A stretch of DNA of 64,000 nucleotides from Podocnemis expansa (Eukaryota > Chordata > Testudines > Podocnemididae). The position numbers and the translations under genes were made by a program. Position 1 is the stretch's first letter, and the number at the start of each line of letters is the position of its first letter. The notes beneath the pieces are model-generated. The model made no database searches and was not told the origin of the DNA. It saw only the letters and a program-made list of their open reading frames with translations. The stretch covers positions 4,242,922 through 4,306,921 of the forward strand of contig ML682088.1 in NCBI GenBank assembly GCA_007922195.1, given 5' to 3'. Below are positions 1 to 10,193 of this stretch, one piece after another.

Positions 1-104
1 TCTTCAAAGCTTCTGACGAAGTGAGATTTTCTCCCATGAAAGCTCATGTGATAAACAAATTTTTTAGTCTTTAAGTGCCACATATAGTCTTTAAGTGCCT
101 CATA
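1..104 (+). repeat. Penelope-like short retroposon, 3' part
   Basis: The window opens inside a copy of the family seen at 229-452, 19205-19445, 23301-23503, 49946-50075 and 52594-52750. It has the hammerhead-like core CTGACGA, a stem (one mismatch), GAAA and GCTC, followed by the family's AT-rich stretch. The last part is a 20-bp tandem duplication at 65-84 and 85-104 (TAGTCTTTAAGTGCC...). The usual terminal CCCCTTTGGAA is missing, so the copy is 3' truncated. The Penelope assignment rests on the ribozyme and the target-site duplications elsewhere, not on a coding region. Confidence 0.6.
7..50 (+). ncRNA. Hammerhead ribozyme-like motif, degraded
   Basis: The invariant pieces occur in order: CTGACGA (13-19), a hairpin GTGAGA/TCCCAT with one mismatch, GAAA (38-41), then GCTC with cleavage expected after position 45. 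The stem III sequence AGCT is palindromic, as in minimal type I hammerheads that act as dimers. Stem I is weak here, so activity is doubtful. Confidence 0.45.
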
Positions 105-228
105 TCCCTTTTTCAGTTTCCTTGTCTGAGGCCAAGGGATTTGAACAAGGATTTCCACCTCTCTGGTGAGAGCCCTAGAGTCATTTTCTCTCTCTCTGGC
201 CAAGTCCCTATTATTTATACAAAGTGGA

Positions 229-452
229 ACAGTTTCAACAGCAGCGATCAGGATAACATAGTCCAGCAAAAAACAAACAAACAAACAAACAAACCAAAGA
301 GTTGTGTGGCACGTAAAGACTAACAGATTTATTTATCGCAAGTTCACCTGTCTTTGAAGCATCTGATGAAGTGGGATTTTTCTCCCATGAAAGCTCATGT
401 GAAAAATAAATCTGTTAGTCTTTAAGTGCCACACAACTCCTTGTTTGTTTTT
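229..452 (-). repeat. Penelope-like short retroposon with inverted arm
   Basis: The left half is the family in minus orientation (degenerate 3' end at 229-270, then an A/CAAA-rich stretch and the arm 300-334). The right half (357-452) is the same sequence in plus orientation. Arms 300-334 and 406-440 are nearly perfect reverse complements. Both carry the variant ACACAACTC where other copies read ACAGGACTC, so both arms came from one template. The right half contains a good hammerhead core. Confidence 0.65.
357..402 (+). ncRNA. Hammerhead ribozyme motif, best-preserved core
   Basis: CTGATGA at 363-369, stem II GTGGGA/TCCCAT with a T-rich loop, GAAA at 389-392, then GCTC (393-396) and ATG. Upstream GCAT (359-362) can pair with ATGT as stem I, and AGCT gives the short palindromic stem III. 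One extra A sits between CTGATGA and stem II. This agrees with type I minimal hammerheads known from Penelope-like elements. Cleavage is predicted after 396 and is not shown here. Confidence 0.6.
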
Positions 453-739
453 AGGATAAAAAAGATCACAATCCCACGTTTAGGGCACTTACATCAGAAG
501 TGAAAGATACCTGTTCAAATCCGCTCCCATCAGGCCGGGGGGAGTGGGTGGGACTGAAGGAGTGTTGTGTAATATTTGGAAATGACTACGTATGGTATGT
601 GGCCTCTCTAAGAAATGAGGAAGTACAGCACAGGAGGGGAAGAGCAGGACCCCTGAGGGCCCGGTGGGGGAATGTTATAGAGCCACCTGGACTGGAAATG
701 CCCAGGAGAACCTTGGAGTAAAAATTTGCTCAATTTTGA

Positions 740-1400
740 ATTTAAATGGGAGTGGTCTTCAAGTTATTAGAATACCACCATGGTGATAAGGATGTCCCAG
801 ATTACTGTGCAGTTCCCATTCTCTGTACCCACACCTGCCCCATTTCTGTGCCCACGTGGTTCACAGCATTAGGAGTGCACTTGATGATGGCTAATCTGGA
901 AGCAACAACTGAAGCTTTCCAGAGTACACATCTCCATGTTCTAGGTACCAAAAACTTTTGGATCTTCTCCACTGGCTCATTGTATCAGGAGGCAGTGAAG
1001 GCACTGGTGGCACTTTCCCCACATACTCAATGCAATACTCAAATGCATCATGTTTTGGTTGCAACAAGAGCAACTCCTGGAAAATTTGCTGGAACTTTGC
1101 CAGAGATCAATGAAGTAAAGATTTAAGTTAAGAGCACTTGGTTGTGACTTAAAACAGCCAAGGAATCCCGTGTCACTGAAAGACTAAATAAGTTATTTAT
1201 CCTTGTTTGTTTTACTAAACTAGACTAACAGGGCTGCCCCTTTGGAACTTGGTTGTGACTTGTATGTGTCAATCATATAACAGGTGGAGGTATTGCATTT
1301 CCTTTGGGTTATTTCCTGATACCGACTCAGGTACTAAAAATTACCAGGTCAAGGAACCCTGTGTAACAGATTTGAAGGCCGCAGCAAGGATGATTGAGAG
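740..1400 (+). other. LTR-like or unclassified interspersed repeat, copy 1
   Basis: The stretch 1122-1375, with the 1151-1246 insertion removed, aligns with 20560-20700 (shared landmarks are TTTAAGTTAA, ACTTGGTT, TTTCCTTTGG and an ACCCAGT/ACCCTGT end). It is therefore one of two copies of a dispersed repeat. A 126-codon open frame at 746-1126 resembles no family I recognise and is probably chance. The upstream limit is uncertain. Confidence 0.4.
1151..1246 (+). repeat. Truncated Penelope-like retroposon with 15-bp TSD
   Basis: The insertion is flanked by perfect 15-bp duplications ACTTGGTTGTGACTT at 1136-1150 and 1247-1261. Its first half is an inverted piece of the family (AAGGAATCCCGTGTCAC...) and its second half is the direct 3' end (CTTGTTTGTTTTAC... 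CCCCTTTGGA). The related repeat at 20560-20700 supplies the empty site. Confidence 0.75.
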
Positions 1401-2580
1401 ACAGAAGATGGATGGCGTAAATAAAATGCCTCCCAGTCCTCGGGCAGGGCAGGCAGCAGTCTTTAGCCCTGGCTAGGGTGAGTCTGTGTAAACAAAGTGC
1501 CTCTCAGCCCTCAGGCAGGGCAGGCCAGGCCAGGCCAGGACAACACAACAGTTCCTGGCTTCTCGGGTAGGGCAGGCCAAAACAACCATTCAGGGGTTTG
1601 GTAGACAAGCTCTTTTGGGGATTAGGCAAATCACTGGTCTTGGAGAGCAGGTAGCCCAGGTGCAGTGATCCTGGAGGAGCAAAGATGAAGGGGATACAAG
1701 CTCACCCGCCTCCATTGCGTCCCAGCCCAGGGCTCTGGTAGTGATGGGCTACCCCATCACAGTCAGTGGGGTTCCTGCCAAAACACGCTGCGATAACTAT
1801 TGGCTGCATTACTGCCACACAGGTGCTTGACTTCCCTGGGCCACATCATCCCTCCCTCCCCTTTCCCAGGGTACCTGGTCCACTAGATTCCTAAGACTCA
1901 TCCGAGTACATGACCAGGGGGAGGTTCCAAAAGCCTTTATTTCATCAGGCAGTGGTAGGTTGGGCAGTTCCCCAGAACTCCCCCAGAGGGCAGCTCATCC
2001 TGGCCATGGGCTCCAGCCAGCTTGCTGGGTCCCCAAGGCTCTGGGCCAGCATGCTGTTCCTTAAGGGTCTCAGTGGAAGGTAGCTTGTCCAGGTCCAGGG
2101 GTCCAGCTTTTTGGGGGGGTTTATGCAGTTCTGAGTCAGCAGGTAGGTTTCTCAGGTTCTCAACAGAGGGCTGTTCCTCCAGACTGTGAGGGGCAGGAGT
2201 GCCCTCATGTCCATGGGGTGTGGACCAGTCAGGGTAGTCATCCAGGCCATAGGCTGGAATGGGAGCTCTGGCCAGGCCTCCTTGTAAGGTTGGCAGAGCT
2301 CATGGCCTCGGGACAAGGCTGAACAGTCCTTCCCCTGCACCCTCCAGTACTTAACTGTGGGGAAGAGCTTCCCTTTTACATTTCCCTTTCCCGACCCACC
2401 CCCTTTGCTCTGATCAGGTGGAGATGGAGTTCCAGGTTCTCTCCCCCAGCAAGCGATTGGCCTGCCTTCTCTGTCAGTCTTGCAGGGTGGTCATATCTCC
2501 TGCTCCTTTCAGTTGGCATAGATAGTTTTTTGTTACAGTACAAATTAAAGGATAGTAGAGGAGGATCACTCCCTACGTTT
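1400..2580. other. GC-rich unclassified repeat-like stretch
   Basis: No coding gene is supported. Two imperfect units of about 70-80 bases near 1418-1570 share GTAAAYAAARTGCCTC and GGGCAGGGCAGGC. On the minus strand there is a polyadenylation-type AATAAA near 1940, which could suggest a minus-strand LTR or 3' UTR retrocopy. I could not place it in a family. Confidence 0.25.
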
Positions 2581-2599
2581 CTGGTGTTATAGCTTGCCA

Positions 2600-4556
2600 G
2601 TCTGTTGGGGCTCAGAGCTCAGGTCATGATCTGCGTTTGTGAAAAGGTATATCCAAAGAGAAGGAGACATCTGGAAGGATGGAGAAGTTAGACGTGGTGG
2701 CAGGAAACAGTTTAACAAATTTTGTACAGAGTGAGGTGGCTGCAGACCCTGGAACCCCAGTGTCTTCATTGACCATGGAACCTTCCTGCAGCTTCCTAAG
2801 TGTTGGGACATCTGGGTCACTGCAGGAGAATGGGGAGGCCCATCATTTGGGGGAGCAGAAATGAATTGTGGGTGGTTGCTTTGGTTTTATATAAAGAAAA
2901 AGACCAGTTAAAGGATAGGAGCCAGAGGTATAGATTCCCAGGAGTTTTGCCACCCAGAACCCCACTTCTCTTGTAGTTGTTTGTCAGGTATGTTGTGCTG
3001 TCTGTGGGTATTTTAAATTTTTGGCTTGTTTTCTTTCCTAAATTATTCTTCACAACCCTCTTATTCCTCTCCCCCACCTTCTTCTCTTTTCTACAACCCT
3101 CCTCTATCCCCCTGTACTTCTTTTTCACACACACACCCCATGCAACTGTTGTTTCTTTGTGTGTGTGTGTGTGTGTGTGCTCTTTGTTTTAAAGGTTAAG
3201 AAAAGGAGTAACTTAGCAAAGGAGGGATATTACTATATAAGTCTCTTTTCACAGGGAAAAGGTGTCACAGATTCATACTGACTGAAGTCAAAGAAAGGGC
3301 AAAGTTGGATCCCATACACCCCAAGTACTCTCACAGATGGGAAAGAGAGGAGAATCTTAAATTGTATGGGCAACCTAAGGTCATTTCATAGATGACCAAA
3401 TTGATAAAGCCTAATATAGTAAATAATAGCAAACTACTTGTGCCTTCTACCAGAAAGAATAACCAGCTATTGGGCTGAATGATCACCCCAGAGCAAGCAG
3501 AAAGAATGGGAACATGGATGAAGGACCAGGAGAAGTGGGGACTGATTAAGAAGCCACTCCCCTCTGCTAAATGGATGGTTTGACAAGGCCCGTGACCACA
3601 GGAAAGAATGGTTCTGCAAGAAAAAGCAGAATTGGGCCCAGATGGCCCAAAAGCTTCCAAAGCAGAATTGGACCATGCAGTCTGCAGTCAATAGGTAGAA
3701 AGAGACTTAAAAAAACCCAAACATGCTGGAAGTCCACAGGGGCATAATGGCAGAAGTAAGTGCAGGCACAGGGGATTAAGATCCCTGGAATAATACTTGG
3801 AATGATAATAGCTGAACTGATATATGCATCATTTTGAAAAATAAGTACCGGTAAGTCATTTCAGAGAAGAGCAAGCAGTTCACACTACAAAGTTTGGCGG
3901 TAAAGTGTTAAGGGGAATGAATTTTTGATTTCTTTGCCATTCTAAAGGAAAATGGGTCTTTTCCCCTGAGGGATGGTCTGAAAATTAATTGTACATAACT
4001 ATTGTGGGCAGAAAGACAAGCATTTAATTTGGACCATTTGGTTAAAATAACTAAAAGAAATGTGTATTTTCCCCATGAAGTATGCATGGGTATACTGGAT
4101 GGGGGTAATTCCTTTGCTTTGCATGTTATAATCAAAAAGACTTGTAAAAGGAAGGGCTATTTTAAGCAATAATCTGCCCCTCTCCCAACCAAAGGGGGTA
4201 GAAGCTTTTTGGTCTCTAGAACTCTAGGAAAAACTCTCACCAGCTAAAGAGCAACTCAAAATATAATCTTTGTCAGAGCAGTAAATCCATGGTATTTTTG
4301 CATTGTTGTGTATTATGCCAAAAAAGAGAACATACTAGCTCAGCAGAAAAGAATGAATAAGCTTTATAGCCATATTTACAGATGCACGTATCTGTTAGGG
4401 TAAAGAAGAAATACAGGAAAATTTAGTTCAATGGATTTAAAAAAGGAAGGAATCCTAGAAATTAATGTAAGAGTGCTCATTGATTCTGCTGACAAGGTTT
4501 TATGCCTCATGGCACATCCTGGAAGCCTATGAAAATGTCAGCAAGCTGTTACAGCC
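2600..4556. other. No recognisable gene
   Basis: Only short open frames are present. The stretch 3300-4500 lies upstream of a retroviral RT remnant and may be decayed internal sequence of the same provirus. I found no diagnostic motif in it. Confidence 0.3.
3158..3179. repeat. (TG)11 microsatellite
   Basis: Uninterrupted TG dinucleotide run of about 22 bases. Confidence 0.95.
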
Positions 4557-4564
4557 CTTAAGGC

Positions 4565-5534
4565 CAGGAGTTAAAGTATAATTTGGCAGGCCCCAGAACC
4601 CTCCTAAATTTTCTGGGCCCCCTTCACACAGGTCTAGGTCCCCTTCACCACCCTGAGCTACTAACCCCCCAAAATGCCTCTCTCCCCACCCCAGCCACTG
4701 CCCCACAAATGCCTGCCCCACCCCAGCTACTGCCCCACCCCAGCTACTGCCCCACAAATGCCTGCCCCCTTCAGAACCCTCCTTCCCCATATCATCCTCA
4801 GCCCCAATCCCCATTCCCGAAGCTCCTTGCCCCCATATCCCCACTCCAGCCCTCCAAACCCCTGACCCCCCAGCTCCCCCATCTTCACTCCACCCACTTC
4901 AGCCCACCAACCCTTCCATACTTCCCTAGCCCACCAGCCCAACCCCTTCTTCCCACCCTACCCCACACTTTCCCTGCTGGCTGCCTGACTGTCCCCAACT
5001 CTCCACCATCACCGGCCCCCTTACTGGCACTGCCAAAGTGGCCAAGGATTCAGGCCGGTGGGAAGGAGGCTGCGGTGTTGGCCAGTCAGAGAGAGGGAAC
5101 AGAGGCCTGAGACTCTTTCTGGGCTGCATGCACTGCCTGGGACCAGCAGGAAGGGGCATGGCTGGCACAGGTGCTGGAAGGGGGTTGGGGTGGGTAGCTG
5201 GGCTTGCTCCAGCCCACAGCTCCTTCCTTCAGGCAGCCCTGGGGAAACACATCGGAACGCTGCATTCCAGTGCATTCCTCTGTTTTTAGGGGACCCCAAA
5301 ATGCTGTTCCAGGGCATTTTGCCATACTTTAACCTAGGGGTCTCAAACTCAAATCACCATGAGGACCTCATGAGGACTAGTACATTAGCCTGAGGGCCAC
5401 ACCACTGAAACCTTGTCGTACAATGATATTGCAAATATTGATTACACTAGTGTTATTGCAGGCCAGAAGAAGTAGTTTTAGGAGCCTCATGCAGCCCATG
5501 AGCCATGTGGCTGAGACCCCTGCTTTAACCCCTG
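4565..5534. mobile_element. hAT-like MITE with GC-rich core (outer of a nest)
   Basis: It starts CAGGAGTTAAAGTATA and ends CTTTAACCCCTG. Perfect 8-bp duplications CTTAAGGC lie at 4557-4564 and 5535-5542, the length typical of hAT insertion. The interior is C-rich (tandem CCCACCCCAGCTACTG-like units near 4690-4760). A second MITE sits 12 bases from its right end. Confidence 0.8.
5335..5522. mobile_element. hAT-like MITE nested in 4565-5534
   Basis: Ends are TAGGGGTCTCAAAC and GAGACCCCTG. Perfect 8-bp duplications CTTTAACC lie at 5327-5334 and 5523-5530. The same family occurs at 43077-43262 and 53768-53990. Confidence 0.85.
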
Positions 5535-5959
5535 CTTAAGGCATGTGGAAAAACTGGGATGCCTCTCAGAAATTCTAGCAATTTCAGAAAAATTGGGAAG
5601 TCTGGGCCAAAAATAAAATATGTAGTAAAAGTAATACAGAAATCCTAATCACAGGACCTAGTTCCCCATTTCAAGTTATAGTATATGTACCCCAAAGAGG
5701 CAGAAGCCAGCCTATGAAAGCAATTGATGGACTTTTAAGCCACAATGGTTCAGTAGAGCAAACAAGTGTGAGTAAATGCTGCTCTGTGGCTACTTGGAAG
5801 TAATGGCAGGACTTGGATGCTTGTGGAGGAGTTTTTGTCCCATTAATAGTGGGAAACCAGTGATCTCCTCTTGTGGTTAAGTATCAGGTGACTGCTCCAT
5901 TGTAGGATGGGGCCCAGTGGTTTTAATTTTAAATATGACCAATACTTTATTTGCTATCC

Positions 5960-6330
5960 CTTTATATTGGGGCAGCTATTACAAATTTGCTTTTATCTTC
6001 ACAGAGAAGCAGTCATGTTTTGCCAGGGTTCCCATAGGCTGGAATGATGTTCTTATTATTTGTCATGCCCATATAATTAGGATGTGAGAGAGGATGCCTG
6101 AAAAAGACAGTGTAATTCCTTATGTGGATGACATCCTGGTTTGCACTCAGGTCAGGAAAGAGACTCTAAAGGTATTAAACATGTTTTTTTTTTTCCAAAA
6201 AGATTCAGAAAAATTGGGTTTAAGGTAACCCCAAAGAAAGCCCAGCTGTGCTTTGGACATATAAATAAATTCTTTTGGAGCGATTTTGGGACAATAGTGA
6301 AAGAAGCTGAAATTTCACTGAAGAATTTTC
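5960..6330 (+). pseudogene. Endogenous retrovirus reverse-transcriptase remnant
   Basis: Across shifted frames the sequence follows retroviral RT order: a Phe-rich strand and arginine-valine-proline segment in fingers/palm, the YVDD catalytic box at 6121-6132, and a downstream PKKAQLC segment near 6235. Stops and frameshifts occur throughout, so this is a dead fragment. Class cannot be fixed from this length. The preceding 3.2-4.5 kb and 5.55-5.95 kb may be more of the same provirus. A DNA transposon insertion at 6513 follows. Confidence 0.65.
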
Positions 6331-6512
6331 AGAGAAGACAGCACTGCTGCATATATTGTTAAAAACAGAAGCAGGACAAAACAGTGATTGTGCTGCATAT
6401 GGCAATTACAAAAAGGGAAAGGGAGAAAAGAAACTCACACATAAAGAGGTATCAGTAAACGCTAATGTTTTTCCCTATAGAGAGAGGTTTTGTTTTGCTT
6501 TGCATTTTAGAT

Positions 6513-7109
6513 CAGTGGTTTTCAAGCTTTAGCTGATCATGACATCCTTGTGTAGTGACCCTACAGGACAGCCAAGCCAACAGCACTCCCCCCACCCCCC
6601 TATCTAACCATCTGCCTGGCTCTCAGAGACACATTTATCTCTGGCTGTGTCTGCACTAGGAAAAGTTAGTTCAGATTTGTTAATTCAAGCTAATAAATTC
6701 AAGTTTAGTTCAAACTAAACTCAAACTTATTAGTTAGAATTAACAAAGTGGACTAATTTGACTTAACATTAAGTCAAATTAGTCCACTTTGTTAATTCTT
6801 ACTAACTGCCCTTAATTCAAATCTCTTAATTCGAACTAGGGGTTAATCCTAGTCTACACCAACCTTAGTTCAAACTAAGGATCGAACTAAGGGCTTAGTT
6901 CAAATTAACCAGCAGGTTTTACTAATTTGAACTAAGCTTTCATTAGTTCAAATTAAGGAATTCCTTAATTTGAACTAATGAAAGCCTACTGTAGACAGGG
7001 ACTAAATTAGTGCAAATTAAGCCTCCTTAATTCAAACCAGTTTGGAAGTGTAGACATACCCATGTGTGTGGTGACAGTAACGTCTCTACAGAGTGTTTGA
7101 GGACCACTG
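6513..7109. mobile_element. hAT-like MITE (CAGTGGTT family), outer
   Basis: Ends are CAGTGGTTTTCAAG and TTTGAGGACCACTG. Duplications TTTTAGAT (6505-6512) and TTTTAGAC (7110-7117) match at 7 of 8 bases. It is expanded by an internal foldback MITE at about 6643-7060. Family members lie at 27434-27611, 58400-58580, 59786-59935 and 62622-62784. Confidence 0.8.
6643..7060. mobile_element. Foldback MITE (GGCTATGTCTACACT family), nested
   Basis: Left end GGCTGTGTCTGCACTA and right end AGTGTAGACATACC are inverted repeats. Between them are long AT-rich arms built of TTAGTTCAAACTAA-like units that fold back on each other. It lies wholly within the 6513-7109 element. Confidence 0.75.
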
Positions 7110-7117
7110 TTTTAGAC

Positions 7118-7617
7118 TAGTAACCCTTGCAAATTCTTGAAGTCCCAGACTACAATGACCTCCTGCGTGCTGCTTTTGCTGGCATGGTTATCATAATCCT
7201 AATCCTCTGGTAGTGTGAATTTGGAATGTACAGTGCTCAAAACATGGGGAAACATCCCATGTATAACAGTTGGATGCAAACTGAATGATGCAGTAAAAAT
7301 TGGCCTGATGAGCAAAAAAGTCCAAAGTGATGCTGCCAATGCCTCCTAAAAAAGTTCAAACATCAATGGGACAAAAATGAAGGGCCATCAGGTGGCGGGG
7401 GGGACGACACCATTATGGGACCTTAAATGGGTGGAAAAATGCTAATTTAAATTTTAGCTTCTTTCCCGTCTGTAAAGTCCCTTGTGTGCATTTATGGATT
7501 ATCGTCTCTAAGTAGACAGCAACAAGGTAACACATTAGCTTGAAATAATCTCTTTTTCAAAGGCAGGGGAAAGGCAAGGCTACAGATAGTGACACAGACA
7601 GGGAAATGGGACATTTC
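7118..7617. other. No recognisable feature
   Basis: Single-copy-looking sequence between the ERV/MITE cluster and DIRS-A. No motif or extended frame was recognised. It may include further retroviral internal sequence. Confidence 0.3.
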
Positions 7618-7811
7618 CTTTGAGCGCTGCTCACATCATTCAGTTACAGGTGTCTACGTGCCGCAGCCCATGGTAGCTCGGAAAGTCTTTAGCGTTAGCC
7701 TGTCAGGTTAGGGCACATGACCAATGCCGCCTCTGTGCCACGACCACGGCTATATAGGTGACCTTGATCCTGACCATCCCAGTTCCTTTTTCCGCCATCA
7801 GCATCAGTTCG
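7618..7811 (+). repeat. DIRS-A left terminal inverted repeat with promoter-like box
   Basis: It matches the reverse complement of the right terminal repeat, including a shared block around GCTATATAGGTGACC (7750-7765) that holds a TATA-like box. Transcription toward gag is plausible by analogy with DIRS terminal repeats. Confidence 0.75.
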
Positions 7812-7837
7812 GATCAGCGTAAACTTGCAAAACTCAA

Positions 7838-10060
7838 GTGCCTGTCTTTTGTGTGAAATTCAAGATGCCTGGTTTCAAGCCGTGCTTGGAATGCTGCAAG
7901 GCTTTTCTGATGGACAGCCTACACGAGAAATGCCTCACTTGCTTGGGTGAGTCCCACCTCGTGGCTGAATGCTCCATTTGCTGGCCCTTCAAGTGGGGGA
8001 CCTGCTTAGAAAGGGAACGCCACTCTCTCTTGATCTCGGGGAGTGGGGCAACCACCCCTGAAACCAGCCGGGCCACGAGCACTCCGCTGGACCCTCAATC
8101 GACTCAGGCTCAGGAACCCCACCACCGATCATTGGTACCAGGCTTGAAACTTTGATCCGCTACAGTACCACTCCAGCACTGAGCTTGTTGGTCACCGTGT
8201 AGCCCCTCAGCTGTACCAAGACAGGTACCGGCACAGGCACCCCCAATGGGCTATCAAGGGTGCCATAACCCAGCTCTGGTGCAGAAGAAGAAGAAGAAGA
8301 CCAAAGCAGCACCATCTCCATTGGTACCGCAGGACATGGTACCACCCCTCATGGTACCAACGTCAAGCCCGGTACCGACATCAAGCCTGGTACCGACATC
8401 AAGCCCAGTATCACCAGATCCAGTACTGCCAGGCCCAGTACCAACAAGCCCGGTACCGTCAACTAGCCCAGCACCAACACAGGTACCGGCATCCAGCTCC
8501 ATGCTAGTCTCTGACCCAACACCGATCTGTACCCAGGTATTAGCAGCTAGCCCAACACCGGAACCCAGGATGGCACCGCCCAGCCCTCCACTGGTACCAC
8601 AATTGGGTACAGAGGGACAGGGAACCTCACTCCATCGCTCCTCTGAAGAGCCCTCGGTACCAGGTTCCCGGACATCAGGTGGAGTGTCTTCTAGATCGTC
8701 CTCTGAGGACTGCCCCACCCCTTCTCAGGAGGAGTGCCCAAGGAAAAGACTTCTCAAGAGCTCCCCATCCCCAAGCTCAGTGAGGTCAAGAAGACCATGG
8801 GTACAAGGGGAGGTGTTCCTTCTTCCTCCTGTGCACCTACACCTCTAGTGAGATCATCCTATAACGAGTGGACCCTCGATTGGCTGAGCACAACAACCGA
8901 CAACGCCTCCTCTCACTACGTCCGGTTGCCTCCACCGGAGTCCTCAGATCTCTCCAATGATGAACCTGATCCTGATTCTATGCAACACAGTAGATCCTGG
9001 GCCCAATCCTCCTCCTCACCAGATAAGCGTCTAATCGACAGTCCACTGACCGCGAGGGAGATCCCCATGTTGAGCAGGACCTACTCCGCCATATGGCAGC
9101 AAATCTTAAATTGAAATTAGGAGTAATCCAAGAGGAGGATAACTCCCTCTTTGATGCTTGCCGTAGAGCCCCTCCAGCAAGGGTGCAAATCCCTTTACAC
9201 TCGGGAGTATATCTCATCGTCCAAGAACGCTGGCAGTGTCCAAGGTCATGGATAAGAAATACTACATCTCTCCTGATGGGTTCTCTTTCTTATTTCATCA
9301 CCCCATCCCAGAGTCCTTGGTGGCTGATGCCATAAACTAAAGGGAGAGACAGGGCCAGCCGAGCTCCATGCCCAAGAACAAAGAGGCAAAGAAGCTCAAC
9401 CTCCTGTGGAGGAAGGTATACTCCTCCGCGGACCTTCATCTACGTATCTCCAACCATTCAGCCTTAATGATGCGTTACATCTTTAACCTGTGGGAGGCCA
9501 TGCGAAACTTCCACGTGGCCATCTCTGAGGAACACCTGAGAGACTTCAAAGCAATGCTCGAGGAAGGGGAGACAGCATCCAGGGATGCTCTGGCGGCAAC
9601 CTGGGACGTAGTGGATACAGCGGCCCGCACCATGGCCTCCACAGTCGTCATGTGTCGGCTGGCCTGGCTCCAAGGCTCAGGCCTATCTGCACAGATGCAG
9701 CAAATTATCCAAGACCTCCCCTTTGAAGGCCCTGAATTCTTTGCTTCATTCACGGATACGAAGCTCCATGGTATGAAGAACTCGAGGGCCACACTTCAAT
9801 CCCTAGGGATATACATCCCACAATCCAACAGGTGCTCAACGAGACCACATCAACAGCTCCAACAGCAGTTGCAGCAATTAAAGCAGCAGATTCAGCTGCG
9901 GAGTCAGTTCCCAAGGTCCCTCCAGTTCCCCCAGTGCCACCTTGGGGACCTGAATAACGACAAGAACCATCCAGGTAAGGGGGGAAAGCTCAACACCTCA
10001 CAGTCCGGAAGGTGTGGACAGGGGTCCAACAAATCCTCAAGCCATAAACAGCATTTTTGA
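7838..10060 (+). pseudogene. DIRS-A gag-like ORF, frameshifted
   Basis: Consecutive open stretches at 7838-8155, 8246-8848, 8734-9114, 9093-9335 and 9368-10060 read in three frames, so the ORF is broken by one stop and several shifts. The N-terminal part has a Cys-rich segment (CLECCKAF, EKCLTCLGESH) near 7870-7960, also found in DIRS-B. Then comes a Pro/Ser/Thr-rich linker of VPTSS-like units (8200-8660, where GGTACC recurs). The C-terminal part is predicted helical with a Gln-rich stretch (9850-9900). The product would be the nucleocapsid-like structural protein of the retrotransposon. Confidence 0.75.
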
Positions 10061-10193
10061 CAGTCCCTTCGAGGGCAGCGTGCCAGGATCCCTGTTCTCC
10101 CCCACCCCCTGCACCACTTTTTTCCGCCGGTGGGCCTGCATTACTTCAGACCAGTGGGTCCTCAACATGGTGGCATGAGGATACCACAGCCAG

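Noticed and set aside
229..452. Classification of the palindromic family as a DNA-transposon MITE
   Set aside because: 15-bp duplications, variable truncation and arms that vary by copy favour a retroposon.
746..1126. 126-codon open frame
   Set aside because: No family resemblance and it lies next to a dispersed LTR-like repeat; probably chance.
4583..5110. 175-codon plus-strand ORF and overlapping minus-strand ORFs
   Set aside because: Pro-rich frames on both strands come from C-rich MITE sequence.
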